A stretch of DNA of 64,000 bases from an uncultured Pseudomonadota bacterium (GTDB lineage: Bacteria > Pseudomonadota > Alphaproteobacteria > Rs-D84), in assembly GCA_947306185.1 (NCBI GenBank), contig CAMZFU010000001.1:1-64000 (forward strand), written 5' to 3'. The notes below the pieces were generated by a model that did not search any database, was not told the origin of the DNA, and worked only from the letters and a program-made list of their open reading frames with translations. Each line of letters begins with the position of its first letter. Position 1 is the stretch's first letter. Shown here one piece after another: positions 40,389 through 49,787 of this stretch. The position numbers were made by a program, and so were the translations under genes.

Positions 40389-42788
40389 TTATACATCCAA
40401 ATTTGCATCCAGTGCGTTTTCAACAATAAAGTCACGACGGGGTTCAACAACATCCCCCATCAACATGGATACAACCGCATCGGCCTGTGATGCATCATTC
40501 ACGGTAACCTGGAACAAACTGCGATGATTTGGATCCATCGTGGTTTCCCACAATTGTTCCGCATTCATTTCACCAAGCCCTTTGTACCGTTGAATCTTTA
40601 ATCCGTTCTTGGCATATTCAAATGCGGTATTCAACAAATTAAATGCCCCCCAGATTTTCTGTGATTTTGTCTTTACGGTCAATATCGTTGGTTTCGAGAA
40701 TGTATCCATCAATTCGTCACGACCAGACATACGACGCCATGCACTAATCTCCGCAGAATTCAATTTCTCGCGCGAAAGCAAATAACTTTCTGTCACACTA
40801 CGCAACGTACGGGTAATTGTAATTCCGGCATCATTGGCAATAACCTTCCAACCGCGTTCGAATTCCAATTCTTGTGCATCTAACATTTTCGCCGCCGCAT
40901 CGCAATTTTCGGCTGATTCAGAATCAAACACACGATTCAACGCCAAACTTTCTACAAACCGCAAAGGCATTATATGGTTAAGCGGTTGCAAGACATTACG
41001 CATATCCAAAACCAAATCTAATAACCGTTTCAAATCAGCCCCAGATATTTGCGCACCCGACGCAATCTGAACAATACCATCGGTTGCCAATTGGTCCATT
41101 AAATAGTCATCCATTTCGCGTTGGTTTTGCAAATAAATCTGCTGTTTACCACGGGTAACACCGTATAGCGGCGGTTTTGCAACATATATATAACCACGTT
41201 CAATCGCGGCCGGCATATGACGATAAAAGAACGTCATCAACAATGTCTGAATATGTTGTCCGTCGACATCAGCATCGGTCATAATGATAATTTTATGATA
41301 GCGCATTTTTTCAACATCGAAATCATCTTTACCGATACCGGCACCCATTGTTGTAATCAACGCGCCAATCGTATCCGAAGACAACATTTTATCAAAACGC
41401 ACACGTTCAACATTCAGAATCTTACCACGCAGTGGCAAAATCGCCTGGGTCTTACGGTCACGGCCCTGCTTTGCGGTACCACCAGCAGAATCCCCTTCAA
41501 CGATGAACAATTCGCATTTTGCTGGGTCACGCTCGCTACACCCCGCCAACTTACCCGGCAGACCGCCTAATTCCGGTCCGGTCTTTTTACGTGATAACTC
41601 ACGTGCTTTACGAGCCGCCTCACGTGCGGTTGCCGCCTCTAAAATCTTATCAATAATAAGTTTCGCCGTTACCGGATTTTCTTCCAAATATTGGTACAAC
41701 AATTCAGATGTTGTATTTTCAACAATCGGTCGAACTTCACTGGACACCAATTTGTCTTTGGTTTGTGAACCAAACTTAGGATCCGGAATCTTGACACTGA
41801 TAATACTGGTTAAACCTTCACGGAAATCTTCCCCGGACAAATTGATATCTTTTTTGGTATTTTGTTCAGAAATATATTTGTTGATTGCACGTGTTAATCC
41901 GGCACGGAACCCCGCAAGGTGCGTTCCGCCATCGCGGTTCGGAATATTATTTGTAAAGCAAAGTGATGTTTCCGTATATGCCGTTGTCCATTGCAAAACG
42001 ATTTCAATATATGAATCATCAATCGTCTTAATCATTTGAATAGGTGCACTGTTTAATGCCTCTTTGGATTTATCAAGGTATGTTGCAAATCCGGCCAAAC
42101 CATCTGTTGAATGGAATTCGCGTTCTTTTTTATCACCACCGCGCAAATCTTCCAAAATAATACGAACATTTGCATTCAAATAGGACTGTTCACGCAACCA
42201 ATTTTCCAATGTATCAAAATTGAATTCAGTTGATGCAAATGTATCCGGCGACGGCAAGAACGTAACCTCGGTCCCGTGTTCACGACCTGTTGTGTTTTCC
42301 GTCACTTTTAAATCCATTGTCGGGACACCATCAGCGAATTTCATTTCAGCCTGTCTGTCACCACGCCATACTTTAACTTCCAACCATGTGGAAAGCGCGT
42401 TCACAACCGACACACCGACCCCGTGCAAACCACCGGAAACTTTATACGCCCCATTGCCTTCGTTATCAAATTTACCACCGGCATGTAATTCACACATAAT
42501 AAGTTCCAACGCACTGCGCCCTGTTTCGTGATTGATATCAAATGGCATACCACGACCATTATCGCGGATTGTCGCACTGCCGTCTGGGTTTAATGAAACA
42601 TATACTGTATCCGCATAACCAGCCATCGCTTCGTCGATAGAGTTATTAACAACTTCATAAATCATATGGTGCAAACCAGAACCGCCCTCGCCCACGTCAC
42701 CGATATACATACCAGGACGTTTTTTTACAGCCTCGAGTCCTTTTAACACCTTAATTGAATCACCAGTATATTCATTATTTACAGACAT
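40389..42788 (-). CDS. gyrB: DNA gyrase subunit B
   Basis: GyrB, 799 residues. The GHKL ATPase start is VLKGLEAVKKRPGMYIGD, with TIRDNGRGMPFD, the ATP lid GGLHGVGVSVVNALS and QTKDKLVSSEV. The TOPRIM part has EGDSAGG and the acidic TDADVDGQHIQ. The end is the usual YKGLGEMNAEQLWETTMDP. It supplies ATPase and cleavage functions for negative supercoiling; gyrA is not here. Start at ATG 42788 with AAAGGATTTGTCA; an in-frame TTG six bases upstream is unlikely. Divergent from the RusA-like gene. Confidence 0.98.
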   Translation of the reverse strand: MSVNNEYTGDSIKVLKGLEAVKKRPGMYIGDVGEGGSGLHHMIYEVVNNSIDEAMAGYADTVYVSLNPDGSATIRDNGRGMPFDINHETGRSALELIMCELHAGGKFDNEGNGAYKVSGGLHGVGVSVVNALSTWLEVKVWRGDRQAEMKFADGVPTMDLKVTENTTGREHGTEVTFLPSPDTFASTEFNFDTLENWLREQSYLNANVRIILEDLRGGDKKEREFHSTDGLAGFATYLDKSKEALNSAPIQMIKTIDDSYIEIVLQWTTAYTETSLCFTNNIPNRDGGTHLAGFRAGLTRAINKYISEQNTKKDINLSGEDFREGLTSIISVKIPDPKFGSQTKDKLVSSEVRPIVENTTSELLYQYLEENPVTAKLIIDKILEAATAREAARKARELSRKKTGPELGGLPGKLAGCSERDPAKCELFIVEGDSAGGTAKQGRDRKTQAILPLRGKILNVERVRFDKMLSSDTIGALITTMGAGIGKDDFDVEKMRYHKIIIMTDADVDGQHIQTLLMTFFYRHMPAAIERGYIYVAKPPLYGVTRGKQQIYLQNQREMDDYLMDQLATDGIVQIASGAQISGADLKRLLDLVLDMRNVLQPLNHIMPLRFVESLALNRVFDSESAENCDAAAKMLDAQELEFERGWKVIANDAGITITRTLRSVTESYLLSREKLNSAEISAWRRMSGRDELMDTFSKPTILTVKTKSQKIWGAFNLLNTAFEYAKNGLKIQRYKGLGEMNAEQLWETTMDPNHRSLFQVTVNDASQADAVVSMLMGDVVEPRRDFIVENALDANLDV

Positions 42789-42831
42789 TGACAAATCCTT
42801 TCTTTTTTTGTATCAAAAACATAGCAAATTA

Positions 42832-42840
42832 TGGTATAAT
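42832..42840 (+). promoter_or_regulatory. Extended -10 promoter of the RusA-like gene
   Basis: TGG-TATAAT at 42832-42840, 45 bases ahead of the start codon, with an AAAAGGAAAA ribosome site after it. Confidence 0.5.
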
Positions 42841-42885
42841 TATCAAGAAAAAAGAGAAAAAAAAGCAAAATAAAAGGAAAACATA

Positions 42886-43458
42886 ATGAAGTTTAAGTTA
42901 TTGTATTTTGGGGAAATTTTAATTAACCCAAAAAAACGAGCCCAACATATATCCGATATTCGTATGCAATTTCACCCACAACTTAAAAAATTAGTGGAAC
43001 ACCAACCGTGGGATAACCTTAAACAATATATGGCCCCAGATGCAACAAAAAGCCCGATTACCACCCGTCATATTGGTGGTATAGATTGGAATCCAATTAT
43101 CACACCAAAGTTAAAACTTATTGCGGAATTAGATATCCAAATGTTACACCCTGAAATTGTTGGCGTACCACGTTCAGATATTGATAATCGTATCAAAACA
43201 TTATTCGATGGTCTGCGTTGTCCACAAAATGAACATGAAATCGGTCAGAATGTTCCACGTGACCAGGGACCAATTTATACCCTGCTTGATGACGACCATT
43301 TGATTACAAAAATATCGGTGAACACAAGCCACTTGCTAGCAACACACATGTTTCACCCAGACATTACCAGTATCAGCCCAGACTGCATGTTTTTAATGAT
43401 TGATGTTAATGTCCGTGTTGCCGAAGGAACTTTGGAAAACCTGCCATTTATGGTATAA
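42886..43458 (+). CDS. RusA-like Holliday-junction resolvase family protein
   Basis: 190 residues. The RusA signature is visible: SDIDNRIKTLFDGL at 97-110 (Asp98, Asp100, Asp108) and LLDDDHLITKISV at 133-145. RusA proteins are small metal-dependent resolvases that cut four-way junctions, usually carried by prophages. This one is longer than phage RusA (about 120) and has extra N-terminal sequence (IGGIDWNPIITPKLKLIAEL). It stands by itself next to gyrB with no phage genes around. AAAAGGAAAA ribosome site; a terminator follows. Cutting activity is inferred from the acidic residues only. Confidence 0.75.
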   Translation: MKFKLLYFGEILINPKKRAQHISDIRMQFHPQLKKLVEHQPWDNLKQYMAPDATKSPITTRHIGGIDWNPIITPKLKLIAELDIQMLHPEIVGVPRSDIDNRIKTLFDGLRCPQNEHEIGQNVPRDQGPIYTLLDDDHLITKISVNTSHLLATHMFHPDITSISPDCMFLMIDVNVRVAEGTLENLPFMV

Positions 43459-43476
43459 GATATTCTATAAGAAATG

Positions 43477-43507
43477 AAAAACACCGGATAAAATATCCGG
43501 TGTTTTT
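43477..43507. terminator. Bidirectional terminator between convergent genes
   Basis: A 14-bp stem ending AACACCGGATA / TATCCGGTGTT with an AAA loop and T-runs on both sides. Confidence 0.75.
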
Positions 43508-44442
43508 TATATTGTCTGTACTACCCGCTCTTGGGGGACATAAACATTTTCACCAGATGTGTGTCGCAATTGTTGCGCTTTTATTATTCCATCTAATACT
43601 GCATTTTGTTTTTTAAGATTTCTATTTTCCGTCCTAAGTTTCCGTATCAATTCTAACGCTTCTTCTAACGTTCGTGGTTCATATTCTTCGTCCGTTATTT
43701 GTGATTCGTCGGTGGACAATTGTGCTTGCTGGGCCTGCTGTTTTTTTATCTCTAATCTTTCTTGGACTGGCGCAAAAGATTTTTGCATTATTTCAAATCT
43801 ATTTGCTCGGGCAAACGGAGAATCATTAAAATCTGCTCCCCATTCGCTACCAATATTTTTGCTATACTTGTACCTCAACATTTTATAAATTTTTTCAATA
43901 TCTTCATCTGGAATACCCAAATTTTCAGCATTATCAACCAACACTTTGAAATCGCTTTCTACTTCTGGATTTGTAACTTCCAAAACATGTATAAGTAAGG
44001 ATTTATTTATCGCGGGATTGTTCATCCGAAAACCACGCCCCACATGACCATCTTTATAAAGGAAACCATGATACAGCTTGCACATGTGTAAATCAAAGCG
44101 CAACTTACTACCAACAATTTTATTTTTATCAATTCCATTTACTATATTAATCAGGAATTTTTGCCCTTCTATATCATCTGTATTTTGAAACATCTTAACA
44201 ATTTTTTGGGCATCTTCAATTATATCATGTTCACCACTCCTAAGGCAGTCCAACATCTTAATAAAATCTTCTTGGCTACTATAAATACGCGAATCAAACG
44301 TCTCTGTTGTGTCTACTAATGAGCCAAAGTTAGTCCTACTTCCATTAATAAACATCCATGAAGATTCACCGATATTACTAAGCACAACCATCGCCAGTTC
44401 AAGTAACTGTGTCCCACTGCTATTAAATTTATATTTATCCAT
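43507..44442 (-). CDS. Unknown protein with C-terminal coiled coil
   Basis: 311 residues, soluble, no recognised domain. The first two thirds are a mixed fold around GESSWMFINGSRTNFGSL, LHMCKLYHGFLYKDGHVGRG and WGADFNDSPFARANRFEI. The last 90 residues are Gln/Glu-rich and run into a leucine-rich coiled coil (EEALELIRKLRTENRNLKKQNAVLDGIIKAQQLR). An AAAGGAATAAT ribosome site. It precedes the terminator shared with the RusA-like gene and follows the pilO-R cluster in orientation, but a 63-base gap and different function give no clear operon link. Confidence 0.7.
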   Translation of the reverse strand: MDKYKFNSSGTQLLELAMVVLSNIGESSWMFINGSRTNFGSLVDTTETFDSRIYSSQEDFIKMLDCLRSGEHDIIEDAQKIVKMFQNTDDIEGQKFLINIVNGIDKNKIVGSKLRFDLHMCKLYHGFLYKDGHVGRGFRMNNPAINKSLLIHVLEVTNPEVESDFKVLVDNAENLGIPDEDIEKIYKMLRYKYSKNIGSEWGADFNDSPFARANRFEIMQKSFAPVQERLEIKKQQAQQAQLSTDESQITDEEYEPRTLEEALELIRKLRTENRNLKKQNAVLDGIIKAQQLRHTSGENVYVPQERVVQTI

Positions 44443-44505
44443 TTATTATTCCTTTCTATACGGAATATTTTAACAGAAAAATGTGTTATTTTCCAAAAAA
44501 TTGTA

Positions 44506-45576
44506 CTATGACAAAAATGCCGTTATTTGGTCTTGCATTTGGAATGTCCCCAACACGACCCACGCAATCACCGCGGTTATCAATAAAATACCAATACTGT
44601 TCAACGCATTTGATACAGATTCTATTTTCTTTACTGAATTTTCCAGATAATCAGTTGATATTTGATTAAGGTTGGAATCAAAATCATTCATATCAGCGTA
44701 TATAGTCAAATCACCTATCAATTCTTGGTTAGGGAAATCCATACCTGTATTTTGCAATGCGTCACCCAAATTATCACCATTTGCAATATAACGTAATGTC
44801 GCATCTAATATTTTGCGCAGATATCTGTTCGAATTATCGGCAAGCATACGCATTGCATCTGGTATTGCAACCCCAGACGAAACCATTGCCGCCAATGACA
44901 TCATCCAACTAACAGATAAACGTATTTTATAAATACTCCACGGCGGGAATTTATCAAATGCCGCACGTATATGCCCCGCCCAGCGTGGTAAAGACCACCA
45001 AATCAAAATCCCAGAAGCAACAAATACTACCGCAATTATATGCCAATATTTACTGGCCACGTCTGACACCCATATAAGAGTTGCCGCCCCCCCAGTCCAC
45101 ACCATTGAATCACCCGCAACCTCGGCCAACGGCGGAACAAGATATAATCCCACCATAATAATTATACCAATTACCAAAACGAATAATAATAACGGATATG
45201 CAATCGCACCAAATACTGCACCACTAATACGTTTATTTGCAACTATGATACGACTAACGTTTTCCAATGCCACAACCAAACTAGACATATTTCCGGATGT
45301 CAATAATAATGTTTCTTCGGCCGGAATCCAACCACGTGTTGCCTCGGAAAAACTCAAACCGCGTTCAAGGTTCTTTTCCCATTCGCGCATACATATCGCA
45401 AAAGGTTCGTTTGGTTTTGCACCCCCCTTGGATTCTGTCATCTGGATACGGTTTAATGCATCAATCAACGTAAAATCGTTTTTCAACAATGAAACCAATT
45501 TGCGCCATATGGTTACGCGTTTATCACGGCTAAACCTGCAAACTAATTTTGCATAAAGTATCTCAAGTTTGTTCAT
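44506..45576 (-). CDS. pilR: Pilus/type II secretion inner-membrane platform protein (PilR/GspF)
   Basis: 356 residues, T2SSF family. Two cytoplasmic four-helix domains, with the first ending in a long hydrophobic helix (GAIAYPLLLFVLVIGIIIMVGLY) at about 123-145, a second near 165-190, and the last at about 325-346 (GILLITAVIAWVVLGTF). PilR/GspF/BfpE is the platform on which the ATPase works to extend a pseudopilus or pilus. It follows the ATPase gene by five bases, as in the R64 pilO-P-Q-R order. The pilin gene and prepilin peptidase are not in the window. Confidence 0.88.
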   Translation of the reverse strand: MNKLEILYAKLVCRFSRDKRVTIWRKLVSLLKNDFTLIDALNRIQMTESKGGAKPNEPFAICMREWEKNLERGLSFSEATRGWIPAEETLLLTSGNMSSLVVALENVSRIIVANKRISGAVFGAIAYPLLLFVLVIGIIIMVGLYLVPPLAEVAGDSMVWTGGAATLIWVSDVASKYWHIIAVVFVASGILIWWSLPRWAGHIRAAFDKFPPWSIYKIRLSVSWMMSLAAMVSSGVAIPDAMRMLADNSNRYLRKILDATLRYIANGDNLGDALQNTGMDFPNQELIGDLTIYADMNDFDSNLNQISTDYLENSVKKIESVSNALNSIGILLITAVIAWVVLGTFQMQDQITAFLS

Positions 45577-45581
45577 TGTTT

Positions 45582-47219
45582 TTAATAAACCCCCGGTCTA
45601 TCCAGCAAACCGACCCAACGTTCTAATTCATCAACACCGATTATCCCACGCAACATCAATTCACTTGCCGCCTCTTTCAATGTACGACCATCCATTTCTT
45701 CTAACCAATATTTCACCGCGGCATCTGTGTCACCGGAAAGTGCAAGTTTTAGAAATTCACTATTTGTAATAATAATTTCACCGGCCTTGATACGTCCATG
45801 GGTACCCGTTCCGCCACAATGTTCACATCCCGCCCCACGAATATACACCTGTTTCAATCCGATCTCTCCAAATGCATCCATAACACGATTATATTCAGAA
45901 TGTTCGGGGTGATCCGCCAAATGTTCACGACAATGCGGGCACAACCGTTTAAACAAACGCATAGAAACAAGCCCTCGCATCATCGTTTCTTCTTTTAATT
46001 TGAATGCCTCAACCCCCATATCCAATAAACGCACCAATGCAGCCATCGCAGAATTTGCATGTAATGTTGTCCAAACATTATGCCCAGACAGCGCACCTTT
46101 GACCGTTAATTGTGCCGCGGCAAGTGTTCGTATTTCACCAACCATCAATGTATCAGGGTCACTGCGTAATGCGGCGGCCAACGCCTCGGTATATTCAGAT
46201 TCACGTTGTTCTTCGGTTGCGGTATTAACAACAGGAATCTGGTGCGCACCGAATATTTTTTGCTCAACCGGGTCTTCAACCGTAATAAGGTTTATTTCAT
46301 AATGATGTTCCTTTAACATCAAAACCATATTACGAACAAGTGTTGTCGATTTACCAGAACTTGTCGGCCCCGCAACGACAACCAATCCTGTCGGATAAGA
46401 ACGCAAACGATGCAATAAACGCTGTTCATATTTACCAAATTCTTGTTCGGTTGTTATATTTTCAGATGGGTTATCATACAACAATCGCATAACAACATAT
46501 CGTGATCCAAATGCAATCGGATTGAATTGCATTCTGATACTAAGCACCCCCTGGGGCAGATATAAATCTTTGGTTCCACGCAAAGGTGTACGACCATCTT
46601 TCTGGGCCGATTGATATTCATTTTGCGCATAGTTTGCATTTGAAATATCAGCTGATGCAAATGCCGCACGAACAAAAGATTCACCCCAGCCAGAATTGAA
46701 TTCCAATACTGGTTGCATACTGCCGTCTATGCGAAAATATATTGTTGTTTGGTCTGCAACCTCGATATGAATATCAGAAACTTTTTGTGCCGCCGCGCGC
46801 GCAACAATATCAACAAAATCTTTCTGCATTTGATTGTTATAATCAACGCGCGATTTTATCGCATCCCCAAGTTTGTTTTCGTGATATGCATATATTGCGG
46901 AAACCAACCCCAAATCAGAATAAAACGGTATACGCAATGGACGATTTTTTTTGGTTAACAAATCCATAAAGGCCAGCACACGACCATCATATCTGTGTGT
47001 ACGAGAAATTACAATGCATCCACCAGAAAAGTATGCCAATAACCCTTGCGTTTCTTTTGGTAATTCAAATTCACCGCCTGGTGCGGTCAAAAGTTTATTA
47101 CCTTCGGAAAAAAGATATTCTACGATTTCTTTATTATCGGCATGTTCTAACCCAGCCGGAACAGACGGTTTCCGGGAAATCGGCAAGTTATCCAAAACGC
47201 CATTATTTTCGGTCTTCAT
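45582..47219 (-). CDS. pilQ: Pilus/type II secretion assembly ATPase (PilQ/GspE)
   Basis: 545 residues, the hexameric motor for pilus extension. Walker A GPTSSGKST at 284-292, an Asp box LITVEDPVE at 311-319, Walker B DTLMVGEIR at 356-364, and the His box TTLHANS at 384-390. The zinc region has CPHC and later CEHC pairs. The N-terminal part (KVSDIHIEVADQTTIYFRIDG) is the GspE N2 domain. Its start is three bases beyond the PilP stop. It works with the platform PilR and, by analogy to plasmid R64, with PilO and PilP. Confidence 0.93.
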   Translation of the reverse strand: MKTENNGVLDNLPISRKPSVPAGLEHADNKEIVEYLFSEGNKLLTAPGGEFELPKETQGLLAYFSGGCIVISRTHRYDGRVLAFMDLLTKKNRPLRIPFYSDLGLVSAIYAYHENKLGDAIKSRVDYNNQMQKDFVDIVARAAAQKVSDIHIEVADQTTIYFRIDGSMQPVLEFNSGWGESFVRAAFASADISNANYAQNEYQSAQKDGRTPLRGTKDLYLPQGVLSIRMQFNPIAFGSRYVVMRLLYDNPSENITTEQEFGKYEQRLLHRLRSYPTGLVVVAGPTSSGKSTTLVRNMVLMLKEHHYEINLITVEDPVEQKIFGAHQIPVVNTATEEQRESEYTEALAAALRSDPDTLMVGEIRTLAAAQLTVKGALSGHNVWTTLHANSAMAALVRLLDMGVEAFKLKEETMMRGLVSMRLFKRLCPHCREHLADHPEHSEYNRVMDAFGEIGLKQVYIRGAGCEHCGGTGTHGRIKAGEIIITNSEFLKLALSGDTDAAVKYWLEEMDGRTLKEAASELMLRGIIGVDELERWVGLLDRPGVY

Positions 47220-47220
47220 T

Positions 47221-47961
47221 TTATTTTGCTAATTCCGTCTTGTTTTTACTGCCAACATTAAGTGTTTGTGTTTCGCCATCTTTGATAAACGTAACACCTT
47301 CGTCCAATGATATAGATTTCACCATAAATCCATCAACATCTTTACCAACGCTGATTTTTTTATTTTGTCCGTTTGCTAAATCTTGGATTGTCGCCTGTAA
47401 CTGTTCGCCTGCACCATAAACATTTATAAGTTTATACCTTTTTGTAATTTCTGTTTCTGGTTGTTCTTCTTCGGCAATAAATGATTTCTTTGAGGCCGCA
47501 GATGCCGCCGCAGTCAATGCACCAACCGGCGACACTTGATTTGCATCCAATGCTTCTTTTTCTTTTTCCAAACGTTTTGCTTCGGCCTCTAAACGAACAC
47601 GTTCTGTTTCAAATTCCTGCTGTTGCTGTTCTGCACGGCCGGATAGCGTGTCTATTTCCATATGCAATTTTATTTTTTCGGCCGCCAACCTATCCAAATC
47701 AAGATTCAACTGTGCGCGTTCTTTTTCTAATTGCATTAAAACCTTTTCTTGTTCCAAATCTGTGATTTGTTGGAACAAGGAACCTTCAATCTGATAATCT
47801 TCAATTGCACCCGCAGAAATTTCATCGTTCAATTCATCAACGTTATTAACAGATTCTATAACATCTATGACATTATCAAATTCCGTTGGCTCATCCGCGT
47901 GCGCCACAGATGCGATTCCAACCACAAAGATACACAATAATATTTTTATTTTACTTTGCAT
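47221..47961 (-). CDS. pilP: Pilus biogenesis protein PilP (R64/type IVb family)
   Basis: 246 residues with a Sec signal (IKILLCIFVVGIASVAHA). A long Glu/Gln/Lys coiled coil spans about 65-135, and a C-terminal small domain begins KRYKLINVYGAGEQLQATIQDL and ends KDGETQTLNVG, the PilP-like part that docks on the secretin or PilO. It should link the inner-membrane platform to the secretin in the periplasm. The pilO end overlaps its start by 11 bases, and pilQ follows after one base, so all four are one operon. Confidence 0.85.
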   Translation of the reverse strand: MQSKIKILLCIFVVGIASVAHADEPTEFDNVIDVIESVNNVDELNDEISAGAIEDYQIEGSLFQQITDLEQEKVLMQLEKERAQLNLDLDRLAAEKIKLHMEIDTLSGRAEQQQQEFETERVRLEAEAKRLEKEKEALDANQVSPVGALTAAASAASKKSFIAEEEQPETEITKRYKLINVYGAGEQLQATIQDLANGQNKKISVGKDVDGFMVKSISLDEGVTFIKDGETQTLNVGSKNKTELAK

Positions 47962-49213
47962 AGATTATCACCTCATAGTTCCAGATTTTCTTTATCATAT
48001 TCCATGACACTTTTGTCATGTACACCCCGCCGAAACCGTCAAAGATTTGCATAAACTCATACGGTATCATTTTTGATTCTGCGGAAACTTCAACAACATA
48101 TATCTCTGCGGATTGCGTACTGTTTGCAATAACATCCGATGTAATATTCATATTCACATCAAGTTTTATTGCCTGAAATCTGCTTGTTAATTCGCGCACT
48201 ATTGTATCCGCATCGCGTTCATCACGTGATGGCGACGGCACACGTTCCGGTAACTTTGCACGCACAGATATTTCATTATCACTTAATTCTTGTACAAAAA
48301 CCCCAGGCATAATTTCCGCGGCCACCGCATAAAAATCATCCAATGTTCCAAAAGAACGTCTGAAAACCGCACTAACATATTTTTCTTCACATTCTGCCGA
48401 AACCTGAACCCAACCCGTAACCGGTTGCATCAAAAAACCAATCGCCTTGTAACACAAATCTGCGCGTTCAATTGCATCTGGTAATAAATCAAACGGCATC
48501 ACAAGTGGTTCTATGACCGGTTCTTGGTGCAAGTTATATTCTTTATCCAACTCTTTATTCTTGGCCTCAATTTGTCGTTTATATTCCGCGGCAAGTTCTG
48601 GGTTTATCTTGGCAACTTGTGGTGTTGCGGTAAACATCTGATTTATTGGTTCACGGAATAGATACAAGAACAATAACGCAAATAAAAACAACATTAAAAA
48701 TGACACTGCACCCGCCCCCATACGACTTATTGGATGCAAAGTACCATGTGTATTTACCGACAATAATTCACGCAAATCACGATCAATCGCACGTGGCATT
48801 CCCCATTCTGACGGCGCAATCAAAGCATTCCAATCTGGGATATCGGTTAATTCCGCATACTTTTCACGCGCATCAGTTTCATTATCGAACAACAAATCGT
48901 GCAGTATCACGCCATTTCTAACTGCAATTAAAATATATTTACCATCAATATGAAATGCGCATAACATAGATGCGTATCCAGGCAAAGATTCTATAATTTC
49001 GGCTGCAAGTGACGGCATACCAGAACGCTGACCCAAACTACGTGCCCCAAGGCCAATCATATCACCATATGCAATATAACGATTTAATCTACGGTCAATA
49101 CCACGGGCCAATTTTGCCGCATATGCACGTGGTGTGAAGCCCGCAACCATCGGTTGCCACAACAACCCAGCGGCATATTTTTTCCGTCTAATGTGTACAT
49201 ATTGGCCTGACAA
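47951..49213 (-). CDS. pilO: Pilus biogenesis protein PilO (PilO2 family)
   Basis: 420 residues, bitopic membrane protein of type IVb pilus systems. A cytoplasmic N-terminal domain (VHIRRKKYAAGLLWQPMVAG at the very start, WGMPRAIDR later) is followed by a transmembrane helix at about 182-205 (AVSFLMLFLFALLFLYLF) and a periplasmic domain with a ferredoxin-like end (FMQIFDGFGGVYMTKVSW). The start is most likely a TTG at 49213, preceded by GGGAGAGAG; the long open frame to 49255 has no ribosome site. It is the first gene of pilO-P-Q-R. Confidence 0.82.
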   Translation of the reverse strand: MSGQYVHIRRKKYAAGLLWQPMVAGFTPRAYAAKLARGIDRRLNRYIAYGDMIGLGARSLGQRSGMPSLAAEIIESLPGYASMLCAFHIDGKYILIAVRNGVILHDLLFDNETDAREKYAELTDIPDWNALIAPSEWGMPRAIDRDLRELLSVNTHGTLHPISRMGAGAVSFLMLFLFALLFLYLFREPINQMFTATPQVAKINPELAAEYKRQIEAKNKELDKEYNLHQEPVIEPLVMPFDLLPDAIERADLCYKAIGFLMQPVTGWVQVSAECEEKYVSAVFRRSFGTLDDFYAVAAEIMPGVFVQELSDNEISVRAKLPERVPSPSRDERDADTIVRELTSRFQAIKLDVNMNITSDVIANSTQSAEIYVVEVSAESKMIPYEFMQIFDGFGGVYMTKVSWNMIKKIWNYEVIIYAK

Positions 49214-49284
49214 TTTCTCTCTCCCGATACATATCGTGATAGAATTATAACACAAACCGACAAATCAATTCCAGTATAAAAAAA

Positions 49285-49302
49285 CCGTTATATAAATAAC
49301 GG
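49285..49302 (-). terminator. Terminator behind the lpxC-lipoprotein operon
   Basis: CCGTTAT / ATAACGG stem with ATAA/TTAT loop, followed by TTTTTTTAT on the minus strand, 23 bases past the lipoprotein stop. Confidence 0.65.
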
Positions 49303-49324
49303 CCTTATTTTTATGTCTTTTATC

Positions 49325-49762
49325 TTATCTGGTTACACATCCACCTGGTGGAACACCGTAAAAACCCGCACTCTCACATTTTGTGATTTCGTGTTCTGGC
49401 ATTGGTTGATCAGACCGCGCAGTTTTAACATTCAACACATTCGGACAATCGTAAACATTTGCCGCCAATATAAAACTACGTTCTGGACCAAACACAACCC
49501 ATTCGTTTGGTTTTGTCCGTTCACTAACAATCCAATACGCATTACCTGGACGCGCCTGATCAGCAATACGATTTTCAAGATATCTGCGCGCATCATCTTG
49601 GTCATACACAGAAACAGATGATTCCAGTTTATACAAGAAAACGCACCCAATTGGTTCGCCATCCAGTTGTTTAAGATGTTCACTGCCGTTTTCATTTTTT
49701 ATATATCCACCACAACCAACCATCACAAACGCGGCAAACAACAAAGCCAAATATTTTTTCAT
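49325..49762 (-). CDS. Small lipoprotein of unknown function
   Basis: 145 residues. Signal peptide with lipobox FVMVGC, acylated at Cys17. The mature part resembles a small compact domain with DQDDARRYLENRIADQARPGNAYWIV, and three more cysteines near the end (YDCPNV, KCESAG, GGCVTR) that may pair. DUF4156-like lipoproteins show a similar order (GxxxGxxxxxG near the start of the domain, then Asn/Tyr), but the match is not firm. A strong GGAAGGGAAG ribosome site. It is the last gene of the lipid A operon, 25 bases past lpxC, before a terminator. Confidence 0.72.
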   Translation of the reverse strand: MKKYLALLFAAFVMVGCGGYIKNENGSEHLKQLDGEPIGCVFLYKLESSVSVYDQDDARRYLENRIADQARPGNAYWIVSERTKPNEWVVFGPERSFILAANVYDCPNVLNVKTARSDQPMPEHEITKCESAGFYGVPPGGCVTR

Positions 49763-49787
49763 TCTTCTTCCCTTCCTTTTTTATCTA

